Assembly (NCBI RefSeq): GCF_900496995.4
Contig: NC_044006.1
Span: 59,255,204 to 59,319,203, forward strand
Length of the DNA stretch: 64,000 nucleotides
DNA from: Aquila chrysaetos chrysaetos
Taxonomy: Eukaryota > Chordata > Aves > Accipitriformes > Accipitridae
Direction: 5' to 3'
In this document: positions 50,971 to 64,000 of the stretch, in pieces
How positions within the stretch are numbered: position 1 is the stretch's first letter
Layout: every line of letters starts with the position of its first letter
The notes under the pieces: generated by a model
Seen by the model: the letters and a program-made list of their open reading frames with translations, nothing else
What the model was told of the DNA's origin: nothing
The model's database searches: none
Position numbers and translations under genes: made by a program

Positions 50971-51293
50971 TATAGTCACAGTCAAGGCTTGGGAAAATCC
51001 ACTTTCTTCTTCTGCCCTTTCAGCAGTGAAACTTATTTTACGCAGTTAACCATTGCCTCTGAGGTTCAGCAAGAGGCTGGTGGGTTTCCAACAAGGCTTG
51101 TAAGTTTGCAACATGAACTCGAATTGTGGGTCCATAAGGTGTCTTGGGGCTTCAGTCACCTTTGTGTCGTCCTTGCTTCAAGAGTTGGGGTTGGGGTTTT
51201 TGGCTTCTCTGCTGAAAGCTTCTCTTATGCTCCCATTTAGAACTTCCTGAGAACCAAACATTCTTTAAGGAAAGTGTTGAGAAAAAACCCTAC

Positions 51294-51331
51294 TTTTTTT
51301 TAAAGGAAGTTTTTTCTTCCTTTAAAAGAAA
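51294..51331. repeat. A/T-rich hairpin
   Basis: TTTTAAAGGAAG pairs with CTTCCTTTAAAA around a six-T loop, with further T:A pairs after one wobble. It may be a slippage product. Confidence 0.7.
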
Positions 51332-54300
51332 AAAGGTGAAGAATACTTAATGAAATTACATGTGTTAAATGTTACCACTCCTTTATGTAAAAAATAAGAA
51401 GCATGGTAGTCAACCTGAACAAGGTAGATGAGGTTTCCAAAATGATTTGAGACTGCCAGGGAGTTAAGGTAATTAATAAACTTAAGTGCTGGTGCTATTG
51501 CTTGGATAGAGTCTGCTTCTTACTAGGTGGCTCTGCATATCACTGTGGAAATAAACCATTATAGTGGGAGTCTTGTTTACTCTTTGGATGACTCTTCTCC
51601 CAGTGACTTGTAATCTCTAAGTAGTGGGATGCTTCACTCTAACACAGGAGAAGCACACAGGGCAAATCGGCCAGTGATGGAAGGCAGACTCATTTAGTTT
51701 GTCATACATTTGTCTTGCAAAAGGCATTTTTAAAATCTTCAACTCTCTGAGTGGAGAAATGACACCCAGCAGCTATAATTCTTCCCTAATGTAATGTCAG
51801 CTTCATATTTTCCAAGCTTTCTTTTAAACTAGAGCCTGACCCTGCCAACTCTCCGAGTGCAGTTAATACTTTGTGCCATCTACCCACTACACATTTTTGG
51901 GGTTCAAAGTCATTATTGTGCGGCTTTGAAAAGTTCGGACAATGGCTGCACATATTTTAAGCTGCCCTTCCTTGGCTGATTCTTCCTGCATATGCAGATG
52001 AAGTTCCTGTATTTCACTGAAAGAAGAGATAATTGAGTTTTTGATGGATAGTTAGAAAATTAAATAGGAGGAAACAATGAAAATAGAAGTTGCTCAGAGA
52101 AAGAGAGTAACATGGCTGTTATATAAAGCATGAAACCATTTGTCACGTAGAGAAATCCAGAGCAAGTGGAGGCAGTTAAAGGGTGGCTGGAGAGCAGGGT
52201 GCATATGCATCTGCAGCAGAAGGAGCTGACTCCAGCTGCATGCGGACTGCAAGTGTACAGTTGGCACCATTTGTTGAAGAGAAGCAAGACACTGGCATCA
52301 GGTACAGGTGGGAATCCATGCAGATGATAAACCTGATTCCAGTTTGGCTTTATTTCATTTTTTTTGCTTTGGATCTTGGAAATTCTTTTCTAAAACAAAG
52401 ATCATGGCATTTTGCATTCAGCAGAAGTGAACTGGCACAGCACAGCAATGACTATCTTCCGGTAACACAGACTCACAGCAGAGCAATATTGTCATCTAGC
52501 TATCTGCTTTTCTGTCCATCTATTTATTGCTTCTAGATAGCAGCCCACCGTTGTGCCTGTATAACCTATTTAACTACTCCACTTTCCTCACGGGTTCCTC
52601 TCGGCCCCGTGTACACTGCCCAGTGCACTCTTGCTGCCGCTCCGTTTATGCCTTCCTTGCCTTCTCCATCCCTTTTGAGCAAGCCTGAGGTGCTGTCCAT
52701 GGGACTTGGTCCAGAAAGCACTGGTACACGGCTGGTTGTTTTCAGTGTGATAGCTGAGAATTCACAAGCCTATATGGTTGTGTTGTGTAAAACATCTTAT
52801 AGGAATGGCTGAAAGACAATTATTTTTAAACTTTTGGTCAAGACAATGTATTACAAAATAGTTACAAAAACTTAGCTGCCCTTACTGCATTGGATGGATT
52901 CCGTAGGTCTTCCAGGCTACAGCTACACTAGTGAACTAATTAATGCCAGGATCTAAGCCCAGGCTAATAACCAGACTGCTAGTTCAGTTCCTGGCACAGG
53001 TTTGGCCTGTGCCCACTAGCACTTTCCCCCCAAATTCTTGGATCCAGTCCAGAGGTCACCTTCTGCTGGAGCCTATTCCCAAATGGCAGGACCACTCTCC
53101 TTCCCTGGAAGTGTGAGAAAGTTGCAGAGATGCAAGCTGGGCCGTGTCCCTTGATCTTAAGGCCAGAGGATAAGCTTGACCTCTTCTATTTACTAGTGTA
53201 GTAGTGACCTAATAGTCTTAGTGCTTTCCAATGGAAATTGCCAATGTCTCCCTGTCAAAAGAGAATAGCTCAGGATTGCCAGCATAGACTGCAGCAATTG
53301 GATGAGACCCATATTTGTGAGGAACAGACTGAGCATGCTTTCTATATTGTTATAAAAAATAACCCGTGTAAAGGTCTCTCTTCGTGCAACTAAAGCTTAA
53401 TGTGGAATTATGTGAAGAATTAATGATGGAGAAAATGTTCAGCATAAAGGAAGTCTCAAACAAGAGTTGGCAGAGAAGAAAGTGAAGGGAGGGAAACATT
53501 CCTGAAGGCAAAGTGATGGTGCTCGCTGTGTGGCCGCTCCTGGCCGTACCGTAGCTGCTGGCTGCTGGAGGCGGTGGGGCTCCCAAGCTCCACAGGGCAA
53601 ACGGTGACCTGGAAACAAACCCTGGGTAGGGATGAGATGTCAGGGCCCTTTGGGACCTGCCCTCTGACCACCCAGATGCCCAGCTCTGGGGAGGGGGCTT
53701 GTGCTGGGGCTGGCAAAAAGGTGGGGAGCTGCAAACACTGCAGATGCGGTGCCTGGAAGAGCTGCAGAAGTGCAACCATGGTGGGTCTAGGCGGGGCAAC
53801 GGGAGAGAGGAATGGGATTCTGCAGGTCCATTGCCTAGAGCAGTCATCCGAATCCTATTGTAGGTTGACCTGGGTGACTGTGGACAGTGTGGAGCGGTTG
53901 GGAGGAGTAGCTGGGGATGGTATTCCTCTGCTTGGCTGCCCCTGGTCACAGCAGATGGACAGTCAATCCAAGTGCTATAGCGGAGGTGAGCGAGAGAAAA
54001 GAAAGAAGAGTAGCAGCAAAATCAGGGAAAATGATACAGCCTCTTCTCTCCTTTTGCTGCCTCTATTATGACTCCATGATTGATGTCACCGCTGGGAAAC
54101 CCATGACTGACTGTAGCCATGTGTTGGGCTGGGCAGATCAACCACACTCAGCAGCTGGACACCATGCAATGAAAGTGCAAGAGTGACTGCTTTGTGAATT
54201 AAACTTGCTTCTTAGCAAGTTTTTTCATAATGTTGCCAGAAGTGATCTAATGAATCATATTTACCACGAAAAAAAAATTGGACCTAAGGTCACCATAAAA

Positions 54301-55689
54301 AAATAATATTTTATTTTCTTTATTGCACTTACATACCAAGGAAGGCTAATCCTGATAGGATAAGTGAGTTTTTGGCATGTCTGTTCAATTTAGAGGACTC
54401 TGAATTGAAGCCTGTGCATATTTGCAGACTGAATGAGGACAAAATACTAATCTGGTAAAAAAGCCTCTTATTCTTTTGTGTACACAAGAGTCATCATAAA
54501 GGTCTGATTACAGAAAGTAAAAGTGTTAAGGTAACATATGATTTAAAATAAAGAAATAGTTTGTTGTATTTACCGGATTTTGAACTGGAAACAGAAAATA
54601 CACAAAGCATATTGTCTCTAAATCTTAATTTGATGGAGAATGGTTTCAGGCTGTTCTCTTCAAGGTGGCCAAGTGTATTTCAACATTTGTGACATTGCTA
54701 ACTACCAAAGTTATGATTTGGAGTTTAAAGTCGATGAGTATATGAGGGAATTTAAAAAGTGCATCATAAAAGATCACATCCATGCAAAATATTTTAATAA
54801 TCAGCAATATTGTGAGAGGAAAATAATATGTATGACAACTTAATGTGATTTTTGGTAACCCAATTACATTTTCAAAGTTTGCATAATGCAGTGAGAGCTC
54901 TGCAATCTGCCTCTGCTCAAAAGGTTGCTCGACTCATTATCATTACCATTTTTTGAGTAATAACAATAAAACATTTGTCTTCTACATACAAAGTGCTGGT
55001 GAAAATTGGTGTTGCTACGAAGTGTATACGGAAAAGAGATTCATTTGTTTTTATGTGGTTATGGGCAAATACAAAAAAAAATTTTGAAGCATAAATGTCA
55101 ACATTAACCTTTAGCTTGAAGGTCTCTCTCAGCCTGGAGGGAATGTTGGATAAAAGAGAAGTAAAATTGAAATAGAATAGAAATTCTTCATAAAATGTAA
55201 TTTTTTAATGTAATAGTATTATAATTTAAGACACTACCAAAACCATACAAATAAATTCCTATTAACATTAAAGGTCTCTCTCACTTAGCTGTTAAACAAA
55301 AGGCCACCGCAGACAAACAGAAGTGCTGCATAATGAATTGCTGTTGTGAAAACTAAGGTCAGTCTCAGATTCAACCTTCCCCTTCAAACAAAACATGCAA
55401 CAGGAACATGAGGATCAAAATAAATCAGTAAATAGAGAACTCAAATTTAGGAAGATATAAGAGGAAACATTTATTTTCCCACAATGAAACAATTCCATCT
55501 GCAAAAGAAGGTAAATTGTTAGATTGCCAGTTTTATTAGCTGTTTCTCGTTGCATTATCATCATGCTTAAGAAACCTGCTCCTAGAATCATTCAGATACC
55601 ATAGAGACTTTATTTCTGGACGTTCTTAAGCTGAATAAATCATTAAGCATTGTATAGAAAATCCACAGAATAAAAAATTTACTATTTGA

Positions 55690-56000
55690 GTTAATTTTTT
55701 AATGGAACATTCAAGGCCTATTAAATTTATGAGCTTTTAGGGTAATGTAAAATGCTCTTTAATAAGCTGTAGCACATTGTGACTCCCTGTTTCATCTGTA
55801 TTACTTAATGGTCTTAGGTCTTGCTGCTATTAGGCTAAATTGAACAAATGAGTGGAAACTTTGTTAATTGGGAGGAAAGCGGGAAATGTCAATCATTAGT
55901 CATTAATCATTTTTCTTTTCATATCTGCCTTTACAAAAGCACCAGCAGAATGTACTGGACACTAAGTATGTTTTAATTAGAACAGAGCAATAAAGCCATA
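55690..56000. promoter_or_regulatory. Candidate conserved non-coding element
   Basis: Low-repeat AT-rich sequence with clustered homeodomain-like cores, including AATCATTAGTCATTAATCAT and TTTTAATTAG. This is the texture typical of vertebrate conserved enhancers near developmental genes. No comparison was possible. Confidence 0.2.
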
Positions 56001-58489
56001 GCATCATGTTGGAAGAGAGACATTTTACCTGGACTTTTGTGAACCTAGGAGTAACAGGGCATTAAGACAATTTGCGTTAGGAGGACCCTTTTAAAGCTAA
56101 TATTCTTAAGGCTTTCAGCTGATCAGCAGTTGTCCTGTGTGAACTACTTGCACCACATTTAATGCCAGCTTGCTTGCAACAAAGAAGTTAACATTAAAAG
56201 CGAAAATACCACAGTGTTTATAAAATTTAATCTGTTACCATCCTTGCAAAAAACCCAGCTTCACTGTGTTTCCTCAACTGCTGAAATACTTGAGGGTTCC
56301 CAGGCTCCTGTAGTGGCTTTAGCTCATTGCAGATGGTAGAAAAAATGGAGATTGTAACACAGACACCCTCAGGAAGGTGAGATTTTGCAATACAACTCCT
56401 GATACTGCAACCACCGCTGTGTATGGTGTTGTATGCACACAAAAGTATTATCAGGATCTGGTTACAGCGATAAGAATCCCACCCCCAGTCAATGTCCTGT
56501 CTTTTATTGCCTGTCCCAGCAGCGGAGCTGTGCTCTGCAAACCTCTGTGGAGAGAATGGCTGGTGTAGAAAGCAGAGCAAAGTGTTTGGTAGGAAATGAA
56601 TGATAGAAAATAAATCTCTTCTTGTTCTTAATGATTATTCATTCTTTAGAGTGCCTTGATTTGGCAGCCTGCCTACTCATTGGTATTCCCCAAGAATGCT
56701 GTGTGCTCTACTCTGTGGGATGGGATAGTGCAGGATGGTACGGAGTGGGATGGGATACGATGGGGCGAGTGTTGGAGTGGACTTTCTCATCCAGGAGCGC
56801 TGGATGCTGTTTGTCCTGCTCCCTCTGATGGCAGCTGCTGTCTACTGCCTACCACTGTGAGAGGGCAACTTGCGATGTCCAGCTAGATGTCCTGTGGTAG
56901 GCTGTCACATTACTTGTTAGAGCAGTCATTTATTTTGCCTTGTTTCATATTTCAGTAATGAGACAATACTAGAAAACTTGAACAATAATCACCGCCTGAG
57001 TATTTAGGTGTCAAGACTGTGGTTCAAACACCTTTCTACTCCAGGAGATGGATCCTCAAATGACAAATGTTAAAATACATGTTTTTATTTGTGGCCACTT
57101 CCCTGAGAAATGTGCAGTTTGCATTTCTTTCTCAAGCAGTACTGAGCCTGAGAATCAAGTTTAATGTTGTTTTTAATAGAAAGGTCAGTGATGGCTGGCT
57201 GTATTTCAGAAATTCCTATGTGAAAGGACGCAGCTTGTCTCTCAACAGAGCTGCAGATGAGCAATGATCCAAGCACAAGGGAGGTCAGTTCAGCTGCCCA
57301 GGGGATCAAGATGGCTCAGATTGTAACAGGGATTTCTGAAAAAATGAGCTGTGGCTTCCTGCAGATCAGTCAGCCAGGCCTGCTGTCTGTGGAGAAAAAA
57401 GAGCATTATTTGGAGTCTGAGATTCGGCACTGGATTTTCTCTAATGCTCATTATGCTTCAGCTACTCTTGAGCACCAGCCACTGCACTGGCGTTTCATCC
57501 ACACCTTTATCTTGGTGCAAGCACTGCTTCAGTCCAGGTCTGCTTCACCCATTGGCCACCAGCAAACTGAGTGCCCTCAGCTTTGATTTGGCTAGAATTC
57601 ACTTTGAATTCACTGTGATGCTGTTTATAACTATTCTCTTCCAAACAAACACCCTCAGCTCAATCCATCTTAACTTTTGGGGACTTTGTTTCATTGGAAT
57701 CTGGAAATCTCTATGCAGTCATCTGACACCGAAGCTCGTGGTAACAGTCATAAAGAACGCTGCGGCTCTTTGCAGCAATCCTTGCTGACACTGACCTTTC
57801 TTCACCAACTGAAATCAGAATCTTACTTGAGAGATGTCTCCTGTTGAGGAGTATTTTTATTCCACTTTTTGATTGCCTCCACTTAATAGAGGTCTTTTCC
57901 CAGCATTTACTAGTTTTTCATCTGGGGAACAGGCATCATATTGCCTCACCCCAGAAAGTAGGTTTCAGATAGGTGGGAGTCTCCTCCTGGGAGAAGGTCT
58001 TTGCTATATTCTGTTCAGATTAATTCCACCAACCTCCCACCTTCCCTGCTGTTGCAATATCCTGTTTTGGATTCTAGGCAATAAAGGAACAACATTAGTT
58101 TCAAATGTTTTATTCCCAGAAAGGCTTAGATGAACACAAGGGCGTGCAAGGTTATGACCTTGCATGTGGTCCTGACAGAAACTGCTAGTTAAAGATGCCA
58201 AACTTGCACAGGGAGAGCAGAAACGCAGTGGGTGTTTAGAGAAAAATCTTCCCTGGGGAAAATTGGTTCCTGGAGGGTAAGCAAGTGCGAACAGATTCAT
58301 CTTTTTGTGGATTATTTTCTTTTCTCCCTTCTCATTTCCCCACCTCTAAAGAGATTTTGTTTCTCTGATTCAGTGGTCATGGCAAGCTGTAAGGCAGTGG
58401 AAGATAAATGTATTGTCTATTGAATAGTAGCTAATATTGTATGCCAGCCAGGGAGATGTTCTGTAGCATCGGTTTGTCCTATTTGATGT

Positions 58490-58660
58490 GACATAGGGAC
58501 ATTTCAGTCAATCAAGCAGTACATTATCATTTCAAGCTCAGGGAGAGATACACTATTAATCTAAGTGAGCTCCAGTCAGACTTGACAGGCAGGGGACAAA
58601 TCCTTAATCAATCTTTTAATCACCCACCTGGGGTGATTTGAATGAAGTCAATTAAGGGAT
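58490..58660. promoter_or_regulatory. Candidate conserved non-coding element
   Basis: Homeobox-like TTAATCAATC and TTTAATCACC cores lie beside CACCTGGGGTG, an E-box within a short palindrome-like motif. The regulatory role is inferred only from motif density. Confidence 0.2.
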
Positions 58661-61600
58661 CTTTCATCAGCAGAAAAAGCTGTACTCAGCTAGTTGAGGA
58701 AACATGCAAGATCTCCTTTGTGAAGATGTCTTTAGAATAAAACTCTGTGGGTATTTTTGTCTTCTCTCATTCACTTGGGGAGTAAGGTGGATGAGAAAGG
58801 AAAGATGAGTGTCAGATGATTGTATAAAGTTTCAAAATTATATAAACACACATATGTATTCGGAATAAATTTCCTCATTCTCCAGAAGTGCTGCAAATAT
58901 TCCAGAAAATGCCAAACCATAAAGAAACAAAAATACTGAATATTTATATTCATAGACCAGCTCTATACAACATCATGGTCAAATAATTGGATGAGGTGTT
59001 AAAGGAGTGCTTTTGCTATTGTAGATAGTGAAGAAATACATTGTATAGAGACTGACTTTTATAATTTACTTTTTCTCTGTTGGCTTCTCTGATATAATTT
59101 GTTACTAATATTTTGTATTCAAAACTCCTGCCAGAGCTAGTGAAGCACAGGATGTCCATAAAAAGCAAAACTTGGTTGTAACTTCTAGACAGAGATAATT
59201 ATATTTTAACTTGTTGGGATATGCCATTAAGTTTTGAGCAGAGGGTGATCCTTTTCCATTGAATCTTGAATTGTGTGATTTGCTTACTGAGACTTAATAT
59301 TTACAGACCTTTGAACATGTGACCTGTTGTGCAATCAGTTTGCTTCTGGAAAAGGTAGGGCCGCAGTGTTGTAATCTGTAGTGTTTGTCATTCCTGTAGT
59401 CACATAGATTTGAAGTTCAAAAGCAGCTTAATCTTAAAACCACCTGACAGTCTACCCACAGCATGACCATGAAAATGTGATTAAAACTAAAAAGTACCTT
59501 CTCAGGGCATCCCTAACGGAGCCTCTATTAGTGGGGGAATAAAATTGCTGAGGAAATTTTCAGGATAAACATGTTAAAACAACTCATCTGTTGTGGTTGC
59601 TAGACTTCTTACTCAGCCTTTTTTTAACAGCTTTGTTGGGCAATTTGTCCTCTTCATTCTTGTTTGAAATACATCCAGGATTAGACTTCTGTCACGTGTA
59701 CATTGGGAGAGATCAAACCTCTTCAGTTCTGTGATAGTGTTTTTTTCTTCCCCAATGGAGTCATTTCATAGCTGTATTAGGGACTTGGTGGTAAAGGTTG
59801 AGCTGACGCTTAAATCATAAATTTTTATTTTCCTCTCTACTTAGATTTTAAACTGAACAAAATCGCCAGGTCCTGGTAATGTTGTCTCACATTCTTATCT
59901 CTGCAGAAGTCTGAGATAAATTTCAAAAGACACAAACAAAACCTACTTGAGAGGGACCTGAGGGAGGTGCAGGATTGCAGTGACATTTTTTGTAATCCGC
60001 TTTGGCATGCTTTTGATACTGCCTTGCGTGAGCAGCTAAAGCCACTTCCTTTTTGAATTGCAGGTGTCATTCCAAATGGAAGCTCAGAATCATGGGGATG
60101 CTTGGGAACCTGAGTCGGACACCTGCAAATCAATCACATAGCTGGTGGGAGTCACGCTCCCAGTTAACATGAGCCACCTTTATGCATCTGGGAAAAAAGA
60201 AACAGACCTCTTCTGTACAGCTGGACCTACATCCTTGCTTTTGTGGTAGTTGTTCTGGTTTGGATATGTTAATTTTGAAATAAGAGGTGGAATTTGCTGG
60301 TTGCTGCACGTGGTCAGTGGGACATTAGCTGTGATTTCAGATTTTGTTTTCCAAAGGAAGGCAGGAGCCTGCATACAGGATTTGACTCCACTTCTGCTGA
60401 AACCATAGGAGAAGACAGAGACCACCATGAAGGACAGCTGGCAAAACCCCCACAACCAACAACACACCACAAAGCCCATGGGAGCCATTAGCCGCATGGA
60501 GGAAAGGTCAATTAAGGCTTATAAAGGTAAAGTCACTTCTCAGTTCTCCTAGCTTATCTGTTTTTACTTTCACTGATTTCAGACAATTTACTTCATAGTT
60601 ACACCAAAGTAAGAAGGAAACCGGGAGTTTGCACAAGGGTTCACATACGTAGGATGCATGGACCTGAAGGAGCCATGAAGCCAGTGTGTCTCCTCACTCA
60701 GGACCACTTTCAATGCAAAGGCTCCCTGGGTGTCCTCGAGCTGCTGGTGTGACCTCTGCTCTCCCTGCAGGGACACATACCCATGCCTGGGGGCAGGACG
60801 GTGGATCAGAGAGTTGGGCTCCTTTTGCTGTGTACTGGGTCAGCGATGTTCCCAGGCTGTTCTGTAGCAGCATGACATGAACTAGAGCAGCCCCAACCTA
60901 CTTATGATCCTGGGGTCAGGTTAGGTTAAAAGCACAGTACCTAAGAGTGTCTTGCAGCACCTGGGACCACCTATATGCCCCAGCATATCCCAGCATCCCA
61001 CTGAACAGAGATCCAAGTGTGTGCACTGCCCCTCTGCAAGGTCTGGATTTCCACGGGACGGCGACGGAGCCCATGGGCCAAAGGGTACCTGAGCTACACC
61101 TCACCCCCTTCCCACTACAGTCACCTGGGACACCAGGGCATGGGTGTTCAGATATATCCTCAGCCCCCCACTCCCTCCAGACTCAGGAGACAAAAATTGC
61201 ATTTTACCTTTCACAGGCAGGGTTCTTACAGTCAGAACCCCAATGGGCAAGACTGAACACCTCTACGATTCATATTCTTCTGTAGGATGTTGTTACCCTC
61301 CATTTGTACAAAAACTCAGATGGCAGCTGCCTTCATGCAGGCTAGGAAAAGAGTCATGGGAGTGAAAGAGTGGCCTGATTAAACCTTTCTTCTCTTCTAG
61401 TCCACACCAAGTTTTTGAATCCTGAGGAGATGATAATTCATGCAGCTTTTTAAATAGCTACTTGAGAGAAGCAATTCAGGTTGCATGTAGTAGACACAGC
61501 TTTCATAAGTATATAGAAAACAGATTTAATCTTTAAAAGGAGGTTAAATTTCATTCTTAATTACAAATGTCTTTCTTTTATATAACAATTTTTTAATTAC

Positions 61601-62039
61601 AATTCCTTGAAGAATGAATATTCTGTAAGGTTGGATAACAAGGCTATGCCTAATTTATGCCATTTAGATGCAAATGATTATTCTGCTGTGTAAACACCCA
61701 AAATCAAGTGGAAGGTAGGCAGACAACGAGGACACAAAAGAGCATAATGAAAAAAATCTTATTTTTTGATTAGGGTGAAAGTTTACAGGGTTCTGTTCCT
61801 CAAAGCCCTTTCTCATGCTAGTCCATTAACTTCACTAGGATCCTCTCATAAAAGCCCATGTCGCTGGGGTCATTCCCATGAGAAGATGGTGTTTCAAATT
61901 AGTGTAGCTTTTCTGTTCTTAAACAACAAAAATCTGAGATGATATGTGCAGCTGACTTAGGATTTTTGGAAAGTAGAACTGCAATAAATCAGTGAGATAG
62001 TACATAGGAAACCAGAAGATTAAATAAACCAGGAAAAAG

Positions 62040-64000
62040 TGTGTTGGCAGCATGGAGACTACTTCAGAACACTATTTTAGAAGCATGGAGTAAGTGTATA
62101 CCACCTACCAGAGAAGATTTTTTAAAGGACTGAAAGGAAAACAAAATGTTGGCATGGTCAAGCATCAAGGCAGTGGGAACTACTAAATGACATCAAAGGC
62201 ATCTTTTAAAAAGTTGAAGTCTTATCTGAACGAGGAAAATAGAAAAGATCATAAACTGTAGCAAGTTGAGTGTCACACTGCAATAAAGTAGGCCAGTGAG
62301 GGTTTAGAGGGGCAACCTAGGAAAGGTGTGAAAGCTGCTATAAAACCTTTTTCAAAAACATCAAAGGAGGAATCTGACCAGAAAGTCAACCAGGCCAATA
62401 CATGATGAAGGTGTAGAAAAGGCACTTTGTGAAGACGGGCCCTTGCAGCAGAGCTAAATGATATGTTTCTATTAGTGCTGGTTACAAGAGAGGTCAGTGA
62501 GGCTCCCACTGGAGTCACTCTTCACAGGAGATGAGTTTGAGAAACTCTGATTGGAATAAACCTGTAAAGTGAACCTAACCAGTTGCCAGGACCAGAACAA
62601 ATTCATGCAGGACCTTCAGGTGTACTCTGGTGTTAAAGTATGGAACCGCAACTGTCCTGTTTGAGTTACTGCTTAAAGCACATAATGACAAAAAGTGGAA
62701 GGCTGCAAATGGGACACCAGTCTTTAAAAAAGGGACTGAGGAATAATCTGAAAAACTGTGGACTAAGAAGTCTGACATCCATACCAAGGGCAGTGGTAGA
62801 AGCTATTGAAAAGATAGTGGGAGATCGAAGGAGCAACTTTCCCACTCATATGGAGGCTCTTTCCATGGATCCGTGTCTTCATCAATGGCCAAAGACAACA
62901 AAACAAAGACCTGATACCAAAGATATCCCTAAGTACAGAGAAACAGGGACAGCCAGAGTGAAGTTCTCCCCTCTCTTTCACAGACCTGATGCAGCTGACC
63001 TGGGCCAGCTTTGCCACCGTCTCCTCAAGCTGCTGGTAGGAAATGTCATGGGTGTAGTTTTAATGTATGTTGATGAGGGCTCTGGGCCTCAGCTCACTCC
63101 GCCATGTCCCCCTGTTTTGCACAACACCATACCCAGGGGAGAAGATAGTTTCACAGCCTGCAAGAAAGCATGTCGCAAAAGGCAGGTATGGTGCATAATG
63201 TGGAGAAGCACGTAGGGTGTGAAGCTTCTAGAGGAGAACTCTGACGGAACCTGCTTCATGTTCAGGCGTTTCATGACTGTATGTTGGAGAAAATAGGAAG
63301 TTATTTGTGGGTTATCACCTGGATTTGGGCTTATGACTATGCCATTTAAGACATAAAGGATATGATAAGAAGAGGTGAATAATGAAATGAGTGACAGTAG
63401 TGCAGATGATAAACCAGAATATTTTCTCAGAATGTTCTGCTCTTGAGTTAGTTGAGCAGATTTGCAGACCAATTAGTGAAACGGCACATGAAATTCAATG
63501 TCAATAATTATAAGATAATGCATACAAAGAAAAAAACCGTACCTCTAAGTATAAACATAGTCAGTAAGGGATTTAATTCCCTAGCACCACTCAGAAAAGA
63601 GGCATAAGAATTAATGTGGATAGTTTTCTGAAGGCATCAGCTCAATGGTTGTCAAGAGTCAAAGGCAGATTGAGTCAGACAAACTTTCAGGAAAGGAACT
63701 CACAACAAATGAGAGCATATGATTATGCTCCAGTGCAAAACTGTGATGTATCTGCACTTGAGTGCTGTGGGTGAGACCCCAGGACTGGGAGTACTGGTCT
63801 GCAAAGCCTGAGGGGTGACAACGCCGAACCAGGAGAAGGGTGCATGGCTGCCCGTAGGGAACAAGTTGCAGATTCAGTTTTACATAAAGGTCTTTGGGCT
63901 CTTGTATCAAACACTGCATATGTGGCTGATTTTTAACATTGTTAAAATTTGTGGAGCTGGTATGTTTGAGGCTCTGTCCCAGGAGAAATACTGTATGCAG
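62040..64000 (+). mobile_element. Old, degraded CR1-type LINE with ORF2 remnants
   Basis: Segments appear in the order expected for an old CR1/L3 ORF2 region. At about 62120-62320 are the remains before the reverse-transcriptase domain (GACTGAAAGGAAAACAAAATG, then GTCTTATCTGAACGAGG). At 62700-62820 come TGGGACACCAGTCTTTAAAA and the TCTGACATCCATACCAAGGG segment. At 63480-63530 the segment AAATTCAATGTCAATAATTA recalls the conserved KFNVDKCKVM motif. At 63750-63830 is the CTTGAGTGCTGTG 3' region. The frames are broken by many stops, and the element runs off the window's right edge. Some short frames within it are relics only. Confidence 0.75.

Larger units (their letters stand above)
50971..62039. 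other. Intergenic, no gene recognised
   Basis: This stretch contains a hairpin at 51294-51331 and two AT-rich blocks that resemble conserved non-coding elements (55690-56000 and 58490-58660). A GC-richer patch at 53.5-54.1 kb has overlapping open frames on both strands without family resemblance. Confidence 0.4.

Noticed and set aside
53350-54071. Overlapping frames of 199 (minus) and 165 (plus) residues
   Set aside because: The minus frame starts at GTG, both are low-complexity Ser/Pro or mixed sequence with no motif, and no splice or promoter signals support them. A non-coding RNA cannot be excluded.
56690-56775. G-quadruplex in the GGGATGGGAT-rich stretch
   Set aside because: The G runs are separated by loops that are too long for a stable quadruplex.
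62640-63215. 191-residue plus-strand frame
   Set aside because: It lies in the degraded CR1 ORF2 relic; its codons do not follow the element's original frame throughout.

Overview
The window looks like a bird (neoavian) chromosome segment, and it is gene-poor. The supporting signs are one intact intronless gene whose protein matches vertebrate OTUD1, two fairly young CR1 LINE tails (one ending in an ATTCT array, one in the ATTCTATG-type tail), avian-type solo LTRs starting TGT(C/G)CTGG, and two CpG islands in an otherwise AT-rich background. There is no operon structure, CRISPR array, or recognisable tRNA or rRNA.

Layout. (1) About 1-19.2 kb holds a minus-strand, multi-exon coiled-coil gene that I assign tentatively to the C10orf67 family. 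The assignment rests on its position and orientation next to OTUD1, which match human 10p12. Five exons at 18.7, 17.0, 14.5, 13.65 and 10.4 kb join in one frame with consistent phases. Two more candidate exons lie at 4.5 and 1.1 kb. The introns carry CR1 insertions, homopolymers, a 38-bp tandem duplication and a 200-bp inverted duplication that copied part of one exon. A CpG island at 18.75-19.6 kb is the likely promoter. (2) About 19.6-29.9 kb is intergenic and contains an old antisense CR1 relic. (3) About 29.95-33.5 kb is OTUD1: CpG-island promoter, TATA box, a 450-codon single-exon CDS on the plus strand, a 1.2-kb 3'UTR and a poly(A) signal. (4) About 33.5-64 kb is a gene desert with two related minus-oriented solo LTRs (40.0 and 50.4 kb), two stretches that look like conserved non-coding DNA, and a degraded CR1 ORF2 running off the right edge. 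In human a similar desert separates OTUD1 from KIAA1217.

The two genes face away from each other (C10orf67-like minus, OTUD1 plus) about 11 kb apart, and nothing in the sequence shows that they work together. OTUD1 is a K63-directed deubiquitinase. The other gene has only a predicted coiled-coil protein.

I found no previously undescribed multi-gene system. The observations most worth checking are the 98.5%-identical inverted exon duplication (4523-4722 / 6647-6846), the stop caused by an A9 run in the 10.4-kb exon, the lack of any in-frame Met in the recovered exon chain, and the OTUD1 TATA box only 23 bp from a conserved start codon. All identities come from reading the sequence and remembered family features; no search was run.
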